Shown here piece after piece: positions 15,845 to 25,982 of a DNA stretch of 64,000 nucleotides. Source of the stretch: Planctomycetaceae bacterium (lineage in GTDB: Bacteria; Planctomycetota; Planctomycetia; Pirellulales; Thermoguttaceae). A program made the position numbers and the translations under genes. The stretch is from contig JAJFVC010000049.1 in assembly GCA_021372005.1 (NCBI GenBank), forward strand, positions 1-64,000. Reading direction: 5' to 3'. Every line of letters starts with the position of its first letter. Within the stretch, counting starts at the first letter, position 1. A model generated the notes under the pieces. The model was not told where the DNA came from. It ran no database searches and saw only the letters and a list, made by a program, of their open reading frames with translations.

Positions 15845-17995
15845 ATGACTTTTGTCAACATTTCGCTATTGGCCGGGACGGCGTTGGTGGCGCTGCCGAT
15901 TCTGCTGCATTTGATCATGCGGCGGCGGCCGACGCTGTTGGAATTTCCCGCCATGCGATTTTTGCAGAAGCGGGCGGACGCCAACAAACGGCGGCTTCGG
16001 ATTCGGCATTGGCTGCTGCTGGCGTTGCGGGCGGCGGTGATCGCGCTGCTGGCGTTGGCGTTGGCTCGGCCCAGCATTCGATGGTCGGGGGCGAGCGGCA
16101 GCCAAGAGGCGCCGGTGGCGGCCGTGTTGCTGTTCGACGCCGCGCCGCACATGGAATATCGTCATCAGAATCAAACGCGATTGGACGCCGCTCGGCAGTT
16201 GGGGCTCTGGCTGCTTGGGCAGTTGCCGGAGCAGAGCGAGGTGGGCGTGCTCGACACACGGCTCGGCTCGGCGCCGGCGTTTCAGGCTGATCGCGGGGCG
16301 GCCCGGCAGCGAGTCGAGCGGCTCGAAACGGTTGGCAATTCGCAACCGATGCCCGTGGCGATCGAGCAGGCCGTGAAACTGTTGCGGCAGAGCCGATGGG
16401 AGCGAAAAGAACTGTACGTGTTCACCGATCTGTCGCGCGGGGCGTGGCCGGAGTCGGCCGCCGAACGATTGCATCGGCAACTGGCCGCGGCCGGCGATTT
16501 GGGACTTTACGTGATCGACGTCGGCGTGGCTCGGCCGACCGACTGCGGGTTGGGCGTCGTGCGGCTTTCGGGCGAAGTGCTCTCGAACGCCGGTTCGCTG
16601 GCGTTGCAGTCGGACGTATCGTGCGTGGGGGCCGCGTCGACGCGGGCGGTCGATTTGTACGTGCTCGACGCCGATCGAAAGCCGCAGAAGCGGAGCCAGC
16701 AGAGTTGCGACGCCGCGCCGGGCGAGTTGCGGCCCGTCGAGTTTCGGATCGGAGGTCTGAAACCCGGCGTGCATCAGGGATTCGTGCGATTGGTTGGACA
16801 GGACGGGCTGGCGGCCGATGATTTACGCTATTTCACCGTCGTGGTTCGGCCGGCGTGGCCCGTGCTGATCGTCGCCCCGAGTCCGGCGGCGGGCTACGGA
16901 CTGTTTTTGAGCGAGGCTTTGGCGCCGGCGGCGTTTCGCAAGCAAGGGCAGGCGAGGTTTCGTTGCGACACGTGCGATTTGGAGCACTTGGACCAACAAG
17001 ATCTTTCGCCTTACGCAGCCGTGTGGCTGCTGGATCCGACGCCGATGAAGCCGGAGGTTTGGAAGAAGCTGACCGATTACGCGGCGGACGGTCATGGCGT
17101 GGGCGTCGCGCTGGGACGCAATGCCTCGCCGATCGACACGTTCAACGACGCGGCGGCGCAGGAGATTTTGGCCGGCCGGTTGCTGCGGCAATCGCGTCGG
17201 CCCGACGGCGACGTGCATCTGGCGCCGCGCGACGAACAACATCCGGCGCTCTCCGCGTTCCGAAGCCGCGCGGGCGAGACGCCGTGGATGGATTTTCCGG
17301 TGTTTCGCTATTGGGAAATCGAGCGTCCGCCGGCGGGCACGAGCGTGGTGATTCCGTTGAGCAACGGCGCGCCGGCCGTGTTGGAACGCGCGGTCGGCCG
17401 CGGCCGGGCGCTGACGTGGACCACGCCGATGTCCGATCCGCTCAGTCGCCGCGACGCCTGGAATCGGCTGCCCGACGGATGGCCGTTTCTGGTGCTGGCC
17501 AATCAGATGACGGGCTATCTGGTCGGCGGCGGCCAATCGACGTGGAACTATTGGTGCGGACAAACCGTGGCGCTGCCGGTCGGCGGCGGAGGCGACGCGC
17601 GTCGCAATTATTTGTTGTTCACGCCCGACGGGTTGAGTTTTCCGGTGACGGCCGACCTGCAACGCCGCGAGTTGTCGATCACGGCGACCGATTTGGTCGG
17701 CAACTATCGGGTGCAATCGGGCGGGCAAGCCGGCGTCGAGTTCGGGTTCAGCGTCAACTACGCGCCGAATCAAACGCAACTTGATCGGTTGACCAGCGCC
17801 GAGTTGTCGGCGATGTTCGGACCGGTGAAGTTCCGATTGGCCCGCGATCGGCAGGAGATCGATCGCGACGTGAACCTTGGGCGAGTCGGCCGCGAGTTGT
17901 TTTCGCCGCTGATCGTGTTGGTGGCGTTGCTGTTGGCCGCCGAGTCGTGGATGGCGAACCGGTTTTATCGAACCCGATCGAAGGAACGTCCCTAA
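15845..17995 (+). CDS. BatA-domain membrane protein with vWA-like region
   Basis: 716 residues. The N-terminus has the BatA double-transmembrane signature (LPILLHLIMRRRPTLLEFPA, then WLLLALRAAVIALLALALARP). A periplasmic vWA-like domain follows (VLLFDAAPHMEYR), in which the MIDAS Asp-x-Ser-x-Ser is degenerate. A C-terminal transmembrane helix (PLIVLVALLLAAESW) closes the protein. It belongs to the MoxR/DUF58 operon and probably forms a membrane complex with the next gene. There is no Shine-Dalgarno site, only the C-rich arm. Confidence 0.85.
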   Translation: MTFVNISLLAGTALVALPILLHLIMRRRPTLLEFPAMRFLQKRADANKRRLRIRHWLLLALRAAVIALLALALARPSIRWSGASGSQEAPVAAVLLFDAAPHMEYRHQNQTRLDAARQLGLWLLGQLPEQSEVGVLDTRLGSAPAFQADRGAARQRVERLETVGNSQPMPVAIEQAVKLLRQSRWERKELYVFTDLSRGAWPESAAERLHRQLAAAGDLGLYVIDVGVARPTDCGLGVVRLSGEVLSNAGSLALQSDVSCVGAASTRAVDLYVLDADRKPQKRSQQSCDAAPGELRPVEFRIGGLKPGVHQGFVRLVGQDGLAADDLRYFTVVVRPAWPVLIVAPSPAAGYGLFLSEALAPAAFRKQGQARFRCDTCDLEHLDQQDLSPYAAVWLLDPTPMKPEVWKKLTDYAADGHGVGVALGRNASPIDTFNDAAAQEILAGRLLRQSRRPDGDVHLAPRDEQHPALSAFRSRAGETPWMDFPVFRYWEIERPPAGTSVVIPLSNGAPAVLERAVGRGRALTWTTPMSDPLSRRDAWNRLPDGWPFLVLANQMTGYLVGGGQSTWNYWCGQTVALPVGGGGDARRNYLLFTPDGLSFPVTADLQRRELSITATDLVGNYRVQSGGQAGVEFGFSVNYAPNQTQLDRLTSAELSAMFGPVKFRLARDRQEIDRDVNLGRVGRELFSPLIVLVALLLAAESWMANRFYRTRSKERP

Positions 17996-18018
17996 GCTTT
18001 TTTCTAGCCCCTGCTTCC

Positions 18019-20274
18019 ATGTTCCACCTGTCGCTCAATCCGGTCTTCGACAGCTACCTGCTGGTGGCCGTAGCGGCGGCGGCGCTCATCGGATTGTTGT
18101 TCGTGGGACCCGATCGGGCGAAAACCACGCGTTGGCAGCGGGCCGTGTTCGTGCTGATCCGGGCCGTCGTTGCGGCGCTGATCGTGCTGGCGATGCTGCG
18201 TCCGACGTTGGTCTACACGCAGACGAAAAAGCAGGCGGCCACGTTGGTCGTGCTGGTCGATCAGTCGCGGAGCATGTCAGTTCCGGACGCGGCGGGGCGC
18301 AAGACGCGATGGGAGGCGTTGCGGGCCGCACTGGCGGCGTCGGCCGATTCGTTGGGTCGGCTGCAACGCGAGTTCGAACTGAAGGCCTATACGTTTGACG
18401 GCGAGTTACACGAGACCTCCACGGTCGACGGGTTGGTGCAGTTGCCGAAACAATCCACCGGTCGGGAGACGGCCATCGGGGCGGCGTTGGACGATGCGAT
18501 GCGGCAGGAGGCCGGCAAACGGCTGCTGGGCGTGCTGTTGTTGAGCGACGGCGCGCAGCGGACTTATGCGCCGAGAGATTTGCCGCCGCAGACCGCTGCG
18601 GCTCGGTTGCGGCATCTCGGATATCCGATGTATACGTGCACGTTGGGCCAATCGCGGGGATTGGGCGAGGCTAAGGACGTGGCGCTGAAGGACTTGTTGA
18701 TCGCGCCGACCGTGTTTGTGAACAACGAGCTGACCATTCGCGGTCAGGTGCGAGTCGACGGGTACGTGAATGTTCCCATTCCCGTTCGCGTGCTTTTTGA
18801 GACGTCGCCTGGGCGGATGGAGACGGTCGCGCAGCAAACGGTCCGCGCGCAGACCGACGGGCAACTGCTGCCGATCGAATTGCACTACGTTCCTAAAACG
18901 CCGGGCGAGTGGCGCGTGACGCTCGAAGCGCCCGAGCAGCCGGGCGAGTTGGTCACGACGAACAATCGGCTGAGCACGTTTGTCCAGGTGTTAAAGGGCG
19001 GGCTGAACGTGCTTTACATCGAAGGGGCGTTGCGGGTCGAATCGAAGTTCATTCGCCGCGCGCTCGATTCGTCGCCGGACATCAAAGTGGATTACGTGCG
19101 GCTGGACGCGCGCGATCCGACGGGCCGGCCCGCCGATCTGGCCGAGCGGCTCCGGTCGGGAAAATATCTGGTCTATCTCCTCGGCGACGTCGATTCGGCC
19201 GCGTTTCAGAAGGGCGAACTGGACGGTTTGGCCGAAAGCGTCGCGCGTGGGGCGGGTCTGATGATGCTTGGCGGGTTTCAGAGTTTCGGGGCGGGCGGAT
19301 ACGGCGATTCGCCGTTGGCTCGGGTGTTGCCGGTCGGCATGGATCGGTTTGAGCGTCAGCGGTCGGACGAACCGGTCCGCGACGATTTGCATTGGCCAGG
19401 TCCGCTTCGGATGCAACCCACCGCGACGGGATTTTCGCACTTTTTGACGACGTTGTCCGCTCGGCGTTCGGACAACGCGACGCTTTGGTCGGAGTTGCCG
19501 CCGTTGGACGGCGCCAACCGGTTTCATGACGTCTCGCCGGGCGCGACGGTGTTGGCGGATTCCGGCCCGGATCACCCGCTGCTGGTTGCGCAGAACTACG
19601 GCGACGGCCGCGTGCTGGCGTTCGCCGGCGACTCCACCTGGCGTTGGTGGTTGCAGGGGCACGAGGCGGCGTTCAAACGGTTTTGGCGGCAGGCGGTGCT
19701 GTGGCTCGCCCGAAAAGATCAGATGCGCGAGGGTGGGGCGTGGATCCGTTTGGCGCGGCGACGGTTCGCTCCGTCCGAGCAAGTGGATTTCACCGTGGGC
19801 GTCAATTCATCGGCCGGCGAACCGATCGCCGAGGCGGAGTTGAAGGCCGACGTGGTTGCGCCCGACGGCGTCCGGCGTTCGGTCGCGTTGTTGCGGCAAG
19901 GCGAGCGGGCGACCGGCACGCTGCGCGATCTGCAAACGCCCGGCGACTATACGATTGAGTTGACGGCCGGCCGGGCCGGGCAGTCGTTGGGCGCGGCGAA
20001 GGCTCGATTCCTGGTGTTTCCGCAAGATTTGGAGTTGGACAACGCCGCGGCGGACGGTTCGACGATGGAGAGTCTGGCGGCGATGACCGGCGGTCGAGCG
20101 GTCCCGCCCGAACAACTGCCCCAGTTGGTTCGCCAACTGACCGAAGAGACCAAGCAGTTCGACATCCCGCAAGAAACGAAAAAAACGTTTTGGGACACGT
20201 GGCCGTTTTTCTTGGCGGTGGTGACGCTGCTGGGCGTCGAGTGGTTCTGCCGCAAACGCTGGGGGTTGGTGTAG
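18019..20274 (+). CDS. membrane vWA protein (glutamine-amidotransferase-like C-terminal half)
   Basis: 751 residues with two N-terminal transmembrane helices, a vWA domain with a complete MIDAS (VLVDQSRSMS), a middle beta-rich part, a class-I glutamine-amidotransferase-like region (LMMLGGFQSFGAGGYGDSPL and AFAGDSTWRWW), and one C-terminal transmembrane helix. This is the usual second vWA partner in planctomycete MoxR operons. ATG 18019 fits the first hydrophobic segment; the leader is C/T-rich without a ribosome site. The larger frame back to 17947 overlaps BatA and is not used. Confidence 0.83.
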   Translation: MFHLSLNPVFDSYLLVAVAAAALIGLLFVGPDRAKTTRWQRAVFVLIRAVVAALIVLAMLRPTLVYTQTKKQAATLVVLVDQSRSMSVPDAAGRKTRWEALRAALAASADSLGRLQREFELKAYTFDGELHETSTVDGLVQLPKQSTGRETAIGAALDDAMRQEAGKRLLGVLLLSDGAQRTYAPRDLPPQTAAARLRHLGYPMYTCTLGQSRGLGEAKDVALKDLLIAPTVFVNNELTIRGQVRVDGYVNVPIPVRVLFETSPGRMETVAQQTVRAQTDGQLLPIELHYVPKTPGEWRVTLEAPEQPGELVTTNNRLSTFVQVLKGGLNVLYIEGALRVESKFIRRALDSSPDIKVDYVRLDARDPTGRPADLAERLRSGKYLVYLLGDVDSAAFQKGELDGLAESVARGAGLMMLGGFQSFGAGGYGDSPLARVLPVGMDRFERQRSDEPVRDDLHWPGPLRMQPTATGFSHFLTTLSARRSDNATLWSELPPLDGANRFHDVSPGATVLADSGPDHPLLVAQNYGDGRVLAFAGDSTWRWWLQGHEAAFKRFWRQAVLWLARKDQMREGGAWIRLARRRFAPSEQVDFTVGVNSSAGEPIAEAELKADVVAPDGVRRSVALLRQGERATGTLRDLQTPGDYTIELTAGRAGQSLGAAKARFLVFPQDLELDNAAADGSTMESLAAMTGGRAVPPEQLPQLVRQLTEETKQFDIPQETKKTFWDTWPFFLAVVTLLGVEWFCRKRWGLV

Positions 20275-20296
20275 AAGGGAAGCAAAGAGCTGGGAC

Positions 20297-21034
20297 TTAT
20301 CGGTTGCCGTTGCACGGGGGCGACGGCACCGGGGAGAGTTGCGGCGACGGCATGGCGGCCGGCTGCGGCTGAATCGCGACGGCTTGTTGCACCGTCGGCT
20401 GCGGCGACGATCCACAACGGTTCAGCAGGTCGGCGATGATTTGTTGCTCCAAGGCGGTGTCGCGGCCTTGGGGGATCCAGTTCTTAGTGACCGCCGGGCC
20501 GGTGACGGGCTGTTCGGTTTCATCCAAGGCGCTGTCGTAACGGAATGTGGCGCCGCCGGTCGTGGCGTGTTCTGGGCGAGGCAGGCTTTCGAGTTCTCGG
20601 TAGACTCGGACGTCGACCTCGTAGCCGCCTTGGGCCGGCTTCATGCGCACTTCGGCGCGGCGTCGCATCGTTTGCAAGGTGTTTTCCCAACGTTGTTGCG
20701 AATCGCCGGTGTCGTGGCGCCACGGCTCGAAGATGGTCGGACTCACTTGGGCCGTAGTCGTCAGGTGGCCTTCGGTCATCGAGTTGCCGACCAATCGGAT
20801 GGGTTCTTCTTGCTGGATGGGAAAATAGTCGTCCACGACGTCGACCACTTGTTCCCACGCCGCGTGGCAGTCGCCGGCGGGGATCAGGATCGGATTGGCG
20901 TAAGTCGGCTGCACGGGCACCATCGCGCCGGGCTGCGACGGGCAGCTTTCCGGCGCCATGACGTAATCCGACTCGGCGCAGCCGCCGAGCGTTGCGGCAA
21001 GAACGGCCGTTAGAACCACGTCGAGTTTGGTCAT
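20297..21034 (-). CDS. exported lipoprotein of unknown function
   Basis: 245 residues beginning with a lipoprotein signal (LTAVLAATLGGC), so Cys18 is the likely lipidated residue. ATG 21034 is supported by GGTGGAGG 8 nt upstream; longer in-frame extensions to 21292 have none. No conserved domain is recognised; the C-terminal tail is rich in Pro and Gln. It is convergent with the vWA gene and divergent from argH. Confidence 0.6.
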   Translation of the reverse strand: MTKLDVVLTAVLAATLGGCAESDYVMAPESCPSQPGAMVPVQPTYANPILIPAGDCHAAWEQVVDVVDDYFPIQQEEPIRLVGNSMTEGHLTTTAQVSPTIFEPWRHDTGDSQQRWENTLQTMRRRAEVRMKPAQGGYEVDVRVYRELESLPRPEHATTGGATFRYDSALDETEQPVTGPAVTKNWIPQGRDTALEQQIIADLLNRCGSSPQPTVQQAVAIQPQPAAMPSPQLSPVPSPPCNGNR

Positions 21035-21224
21035 GCGTGGGCCTCCACCCGGCAACCTGGGGGAATTGCGGGGGCGGCAGTTTCCTCGAAACCCGGTCGG
21101 ACGGCAATAGCAATCTTTCAAGAACCACTCTGATGGTGGGGTTTCTCTTTCAGGGGCCCGCTGCCGTTGCGAGGTCGAATGTGGTAGACTTTCAGGTGGT
21201 TTTGCACAATTGGGAGGCATTCGC

Positions 21225-22664
21225 GTGGCTAAGGATCGATCCCAACAGGGCCCGTCGCGGCCCGAAGCGGCGAAAACAACAAGCGGCGGCACGAAAAAAC
21301 CCTGGGGCGGCGTCTTTGATCAGGCGACGGACCATCGGGTCGAAGAATTTACGGAAAGCGTGAGTTTCGACCGCCGGCTTTTCGCCCAAGACATCGAGGG
21401 CTCGGTGGCCCATGCCCAGATGCTGGCCCAGGTCGGGCTGCTGACGGCCGACGAATGCCTGCAAATTGTGCAAACGCTCGGCGAGATCCGCCAAGAAATT
21501 GAGCAAGGGCGTTTTCCGTTTCGCACCGAACTGGAAGACATTCATATGCACGTCGAGCACGCCCTGATTGAGCGACTCGGCGATGTAGGCCGCAAACTGC
21601 ACACCGCTCGAAGTCGAAACGATCAGGTGGCGACCGATCTGCGGCTTTGGGTCCGCTGGGCGATCGACCAGTTGGACGAGCGGTTGACGGCGTTACAACG
21701 AGCGTGGGTCGACCGGTGCGATCGGGACATGGACGTGATCGTGCCGGGCTATACGCACACCCAGCGGGCGCAGCCGGTGTTGGCCGCCCATTATTGGCTG
21801 GCCTATTGCGAGAAGTTCGAGCGCGACCGGCTTCGGTTGGCCGACTGTCGTCGTCGGGCGAATCAGTTGCCGTTGGGCGCGGCGGCGCTGGCCGGCACCA
21901 GTCTGCCGATCGATCGTCAGGACGTGGCCAAGCGATTGGGTTTTGAGGGCGTGGCGGCCAACAGTCTCGACGCGGCCAGCGACCGCGACTTCGCCGTGGA
22001 GTTCGCGTTCGTCATGGCGTTGATCGCCGAGCACCTGAGCACTTGGGCCGAAGAGTGGATTTTGTGGTCCACCGTGGAGTTCAACTTTTTGAAGCTGCCG
22101 CAGGCGTTTTGCACCGGGTCGTCGATCATGCCGCAGAAGATCAATCCGGACGTGTTGGAATTGATCCGAGGCAAGACGGCCCGGGTGATCGGCCATTTGC
22201 AGTCGCTGCTGGTGCTCGTCAAAGGGCTGCCGTTGGCCTACAACCGCGATCTTCAGGAGGACAAGGAGCCGCTGTTGGATTCGTTCGACACGGTTCGGGC
22301 GTCGTTGGAGTTGGCCGCTCCGCTGGTCGCCGGCGCGGAATTGAATCGCGCGGCCATCGCCGAGCGGCTCGATCGCGGGCATCTCGACGCGACGACGCTG
22401 ATGGAACATCTGATTCGGCGTGGCGTTCCGCAACGGACCGCGCACGGATTGGTCGGCCGGCTGGTTCGCAAGGCGCTCGATCGGGGCGTTCGGCTTTCGG
22501 ACCTGCCGTTGGAGGATTTCCGCGAGGCCGATCCCGGATTGGATGCGAGCGTGTACGACGTGTTGGGGCCCGAGCGGGCCGTGGCGGCGATGGTCAGCTA
22601 CGGTTCGACGGCACCGGGGCAGGTCCGAGAACAAGTGCGGCGTTGGAAGCAACGATGGCAGTAG
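21225..22664 (+). CDS. argH: argininosuccinate lyase
   Basis: 479-residue fumarase/aspartase-superfamily enzyme that splits argininosuccinate into arginine and fumarate, the last step of arginine synthesis. The superfamily signature [12 protein letters not shown] with the catalytic serine is intact, as are [17 protein letters not shown] and [11 protein letters not shown]. The start is read as GTG 21225 with GGGAGG 7 nt upstream, giving an N-terminal extension of about 30 polar residues before the conserved KPWGGVF. No other arginine genes adjoin it. Confidence 0.93.
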   Translation: MAKDRSQQGPSRPEAAKTTSGGTKKPWGGVFDQATDHRVEEFTESVSFDRRLFAQDIEGSVAHAQMLAQVGLLTADECLQIVQTLGEIRQEIEQGRFPFRTELEDIHMHVEHALIERLGDVGRKLHTARSRNDQVATDLRLWVRWAIDQLDERLTALQRAWVDRCDRDMDVIVPGYTHTQRAQPVLAAHYWLAYCEKFERDRLRLADCRRRANQLPLGAAALAGTSLPIDRQDVAKRLGFEGVAANSLDAASDRDFAVEFAFVMALIAEHLSTWAEEWILWSTVEFNFLKLPQAFCTGSSIMPQKINPDVLELIRGKTARVIGHLQSLLVLVKGLPLAYNRDLQEDKEPLLDSFDTVRASLELAAPLVAGAELNRAAIAERLDRGHLDATTLMEHLIRRGVPQRTAHGLVGRLVRKALDRGVRLSDLPLEDFREADPGLDASVYDVLGPERAVAAMVSYGSTAPGQVREQVRRWKQRWQ

Positions 22665-22704
22665 CGATGATCCGACCGTTTTTCCATCTCTTGCGAGCTT
22701 CGTC

Positions 22705-24915
22705 ATGATGGTCCGCCGTTTTGCGGTGTTTGGGTTTGCATTTGCGGTGGTCGCGGTTTCGGCGACCTTGGCGTTTTCGGCGTCCAAGAAAGCGCCGGAC
22801 AAGGCCGCGAAGGCGGAGTCGTCCGAGGTGCCGATGCCCGACGATCCGGCGGTGGCCGCCATCTTGGCCGCGAAGCCGACCACGCCGAGCGAGTGCGTTC
22901 GGGCGGCGAGCGTTTTGGCGGAGCTCGGCCATCCGGACGTGGCTCGACCGCTGGTGAAAAAGGTGTTGGACGCGAAGCTCGACGCGGCACAATTGGCCGC
23001 CTTGGGTGAAGAGTTGGGCTCGGCGGCGCTGACGTCGCTGGCCAACCAGCCGGCGTTGCAGCCTGAGTCGCGTCAATTGGCCGACGCCATCTCGGCGGCG
23101 CTGGCGGCGAAGCGGCAGGACATCAAGCGGATCGGGCCGTGGATCGCGCAGCTTCAGGACTCGAACGCCGAGCGGCGGTTGCAGGCGCTGGCCAATTTGC
23201 AGGCGGCCGGCGACGCGGCCATCGGCCCGCTCGTGCAGGTGTTGGCCGATCCGAGCCGCACGGCCGAGCAGGCGAACGTTCGGACGGTGTTGGCCGGCAT
23301 GGGTCAGACGGCGTTCTGCGCGCTGGTGGGCGTGTTGGAGGACGCCGACCCAAAGCTGGCCGTGCAGATCGTCAAGACGCTGGTCGAAATGAATGACCGC
23401 AAGGCGGCGATCTATCTGTTGGGCGCGGCCGTGTCGGACCAGGGCGACCCCGAATTGCGCCGCGCGGCGATCGAGGCGATCGAAAAACTTTCGGGCGGCG
23501 TGCCCGACCGGGACGCGGCGGTTACGCTGCTGATGAAAACCGCGATGGAGTATTTTGATGGGCGGCGGCTGGTCGACGGCGAAGTGGACGGGCACGTGGA
23601 CGTTTGGCGCTGGGACGAGCAAAAGCGGGCGGCGTTGGTTCGCCGCCTCGATTCGGACGACGCCGCTCGGGCGTTGGCGGTTCGATGGTCGGGCGACGCG
23701 TATCGGTTGGCGCCGGAGACGCCGGACTTGCGGTCGCTCAGTTTGGCGGCGTTGTTGGAGGCCGCGGCGTATGCCAACGGGTTGGATCGGCCGTTGGGGG
23801 ATGACGATCCGGCGGTGGCGGCCGCCAAACGGTTTGATCTGAAAACGTTGGAGCGGGCGCTGGTCTACGCGATGGCGCATCAGCGCACGGCGGCGGCCAC
23901 CGTGCTGGTTGGACTGTTGGGGCAATCGGGCACGGCGGAACTGCTGCTCAATCAGGGCGATCGGCCGTCGCCGCTGGTGTTGGCCGTTCAGAGTCCCGAC
24001 CGCCGACTTCGGTTGGCGGCGTTGGAGGCCATCGTGCGGTTGAAGCCCGAAAAACCGTTTCCGGGATCGAGCACGGTGCCGACGGCATTGGGGTATTTTG
24101 CGGCGGGCGGCGCATTTCGGCTCGCATTGATCGGCGCGCCCGGCGCGGTCGAAGCGCGCGATTTGGCGGGCATGTTGGCCGCGATGGGCGTCAAGGCCGA
24201 TACGGCTGCCAACGGCCGCGAACTGCTCCAGTTGGCGGTTCGTTCGCCCGATTGCGAGATGATTTGGATCGACTATTCGATCCAGCGTCCCACGGTGGCG
24301 TTGCTGCTGCAAGAGCTGCGACGCGATCCGCGGACGGCGCACTTGCCGATCGGTGTGGTGACGCGGGCCGGTTTTTTCGCCGAGGCCGAGCGATTGGTCG
24401 CCGGCGATCCGCGGAGCATGGCGTTTGCCCGACCGCGAGACGCCGACTCGATGCGATGGCAAGCGCAGCAGCTCGGCACGATCGACCCGCGCGAACAGGT
24501 TCCGCTGGCCGCGCGGCGACGCGAGGCGGCCGTGGCGCTGAAATTGTTGGAGGAACTGGTCCGTTCGTCGGGCAAGCTGTACGATTTGCGCCGGGCGGAG
24601 GAGGACGTGCTCGTGGCGTTGTACCATCCGCAACTGTCGCCATTGGCGGCGGCGGTGTTGTCGCGGATGAACTCGTCGGAGAGCCAGCAGGCGCTGGTCG
24701 ATTTGGCTAGCCGGTCGGTGTTGCCTTTGGAGATGCGCAAAGCGGCCGCGGCGGCGTTCCGCGAAAACGTCGAACGGTTCGGCACGCGATTGACCTCGCG
24801 GCAAGTGCTCGAACAGTATCGACGCTACAACAACAGCGAGCGGCAAGACGCCGAAACGCAGCGGTTGTTGGGGCTGATTTTGGATTGTCTCGAAGCGTCG
24901 CCGAAACATCGTTGA
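22705..24915 (+). CDS. exported HEAT-repeat protein with a receiver-like domain
   Basis: 736 residues with an N-terminal signal peptide (RRFAVFGFAFAVVAVSATLA). Alpha-helical HEAT-like repeats fill residues 100-250 (QDSNAERRLQALANLQAAGD and similar). Residues about 470-590 resemble a response-regulator receiver domain: IDYSIQRP at the phospho-acceptor position, LLLQELRRDPRTAHLPIGVV, then FARPRD where the usual lysine is Arg. More helical repeats end the protein. The start is ATG 22705 without a ribosome site. It precedes a sigma-54 activator gene by 11 bp, so both are probably co-transcribed. Confidence 0.7.
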   Translation: MMVRRFAVFGFAFAVVAVSATLAFSASKKAPDKAAKAESSEVPMPDDPAVAAILAAKPTTPSECVRAASVLAELGHPDVARPLVKKVLDAKLDAAQLAALGEELGSAALTSLANQPALQPESRQLADAISAALAAKRQDIKRIGPWIAQLQDSNAERRLQALANLQAAGDAAIGPLVQVLADPSRTAEQANVRTVLAGMGQTAFCALVGVLEDADPKLAVQIVKTLVEMNDRKAAIYLLGAAVSDQGDPELRRAAIEAIEKLSGGVPDRDAAVTLLMKTAMEYFDGRRLVDGEVDGHVDVWRWDEQKRAALVRRLDSDDAARALAVRWSGDAYRLAPETPDLRSLSLAALLEAAAYANGLDRPLGDDDPAVAAAKRFDLKTLERALVYAMAHQRTAAATVLVGLLGQSGTAELLLNQGDRPSPLVLAVQSPDRRLRLAALEAIVRLKPEKPFPGSSTVPTALGYFAAGGAFRLALIGAPGAVEARDLAGMLAAMGVKADTAANGRELLQLAVRSPDCEMIWIDYSIQRPTVALLLQELRRDPRTAHLPIGVVTRAGFFAEAERLVAGDPRSMAFARPRDADSMRWQAQQLGTIDPREQVPLAARRREAAVALKLLEELVRSSGKLYDLRRAEEDVLVALYHPQLSPLAAAVLSRMNSSESQQALVDLASRSVLPLEMRKAAAAAFRENVERFGTRLTSRQVLEQYRRYNNSERQDAETQRLLGLILDCLEASPKHR

Positions 24916-24926
24916 GAGAAAAAGTC

Positions 24927-25982
24927 ATGTCGCGCGGGATGTCAAACGTCGACGGCAATGAGTCGGGCCCTCCGATCCCCGGGTTGATCGGCGAGGGCAC
25001 GGCGATGGAGCGGGTCTATCGGCTGACTCGCCGGGTGGCGCGATCCAATGCCTCGGTGCTGTTGTTGGGCGAGACGGGCACGGGCAAGGAGCTGATCGCC
25101 AAGGCGATTCACCGGCTGAGCCCTCGCGGCAGCGGTCCGTTCATTCGGGTCAACTGCGGGGCGCTGGCCGAAAATCTGCTGGAAAGCGAGTTGTTCGGGC
25201 ACGTCCGCGGCGCGTTCACCGGCGCGGTCGACAATCGGACCGGTCGGTTCGAGGCGGCCCATACGGGCACGGTTTTCTTGGACGAGATCAACTCGACGAC
25301 GCCCAAGTTGCAGGTCAAGCTGTTGCGGGTGCTCCAGGAACACGAGTTCGAGCGGGTCGGCGACACGCAGACGATTCGGGTCGACACGCGGGTGATCGCC
25401 GCGAGCAACTGCGATTTGTTGGACGAGGCGGCGGCCGGCCGATTCCGCGAGGACCTTTATTATCGGTTGAATGTGGTGACGATCGAATTGCCGCCGCTGC
25501 GAGAGCGCCGCGACGACATTCCGTCGCTGGTCTATCATTTTTTGAAGATCTACAGCGAGGAGAACTTTCGCCACGTGTTGCACGTCGAGCCGGCGGCGAT
25601 GCAGGCGCTGCAGGATTACGCTTGGCCGGGCAACGTCCGCGAGCTGCAGAATTACATCGAGCGGGCCGTGGTGTTGTCGCCGGGCGATGAGCTGACGCGC
25701 GACTTGCTGCCCGAACCGGTGCTGGGCGGACGACCGCGGCGGATCGGACGCAGCCGGGCGGATCTCGAAACGCTTGCATCGGAGTTGATCCAACAGGGCG
25801 TCGAGACGGCGGGGCCCAGCGCCGAGAATCTTTACGCGGCGATCGTCAATCGGGTGGAGCGGGAATTGATCGTTCAAGTGTTGGCCGGCTGCGACGGCGT
25901 GCAGATCAAGGCCGCCGAGCGGTTGGGCATCAATCGGAACACGTTGCACAAGAAGCTCAAAGAATACGGACTGGAATCATAA
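24927..25982 (+). CDS. sigma-54-dependent transcriptional activator without sensory domain
   Basis: 351 residues: AAA+ domain starting almost at the N-terminus (Walker [12 protein letters not shown], sigma-54 contact loop GAFTGA, Walker [10 protein letters not shown]) and a C-terminal Fis-type helix-turn-helix ([20 protein letters not shown]). With only about 25 residues before the AAA+ domain there is no receiver, GAF or PAS input, as in PspF-type activators, which are controlled by a partner protein. The TAA overlaps the next ATG (TAATG), coupling it to the hemX-like gene. Confidence 0.88.
   Translation: MSRGMSNVDGNESGPPIPGLIGEGTAMERVYRLTRRVARSNASVLLLGETGTGKELIAKAIHRLSPRGSGPFIRVNCGALAENLLESELFGHVRGAFTGAVDNRTGRFEAAHTGTVFLDEINSTTPKLQVKLLRVLQEHEFERVGDTQTIRVDTRVIAASNCDLLDEAAAGRFREDLYYRLNVVTIELPPLRERRDDIPSLVYHFLKIYSEENFRHVLHVEPAAMQALQDYAWPGNVRELQNYIERAVVLSPGDELTRDLLPEPVLGGRPRRIGRSRADLETLASELIQQGVETAGPSAENLYAAIVNRVERELIVQVLAGCDGVQIKAAERLGINRNTLHKKLKEYGLES

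Noticed and set aside
22594-24909. 771-residue open frame on the minus strand
   Set aside because: It is an Arg/Gln-rich shadow of the HEAT-repeat gene caused by high GC, with no domain, start site or plausible composition.
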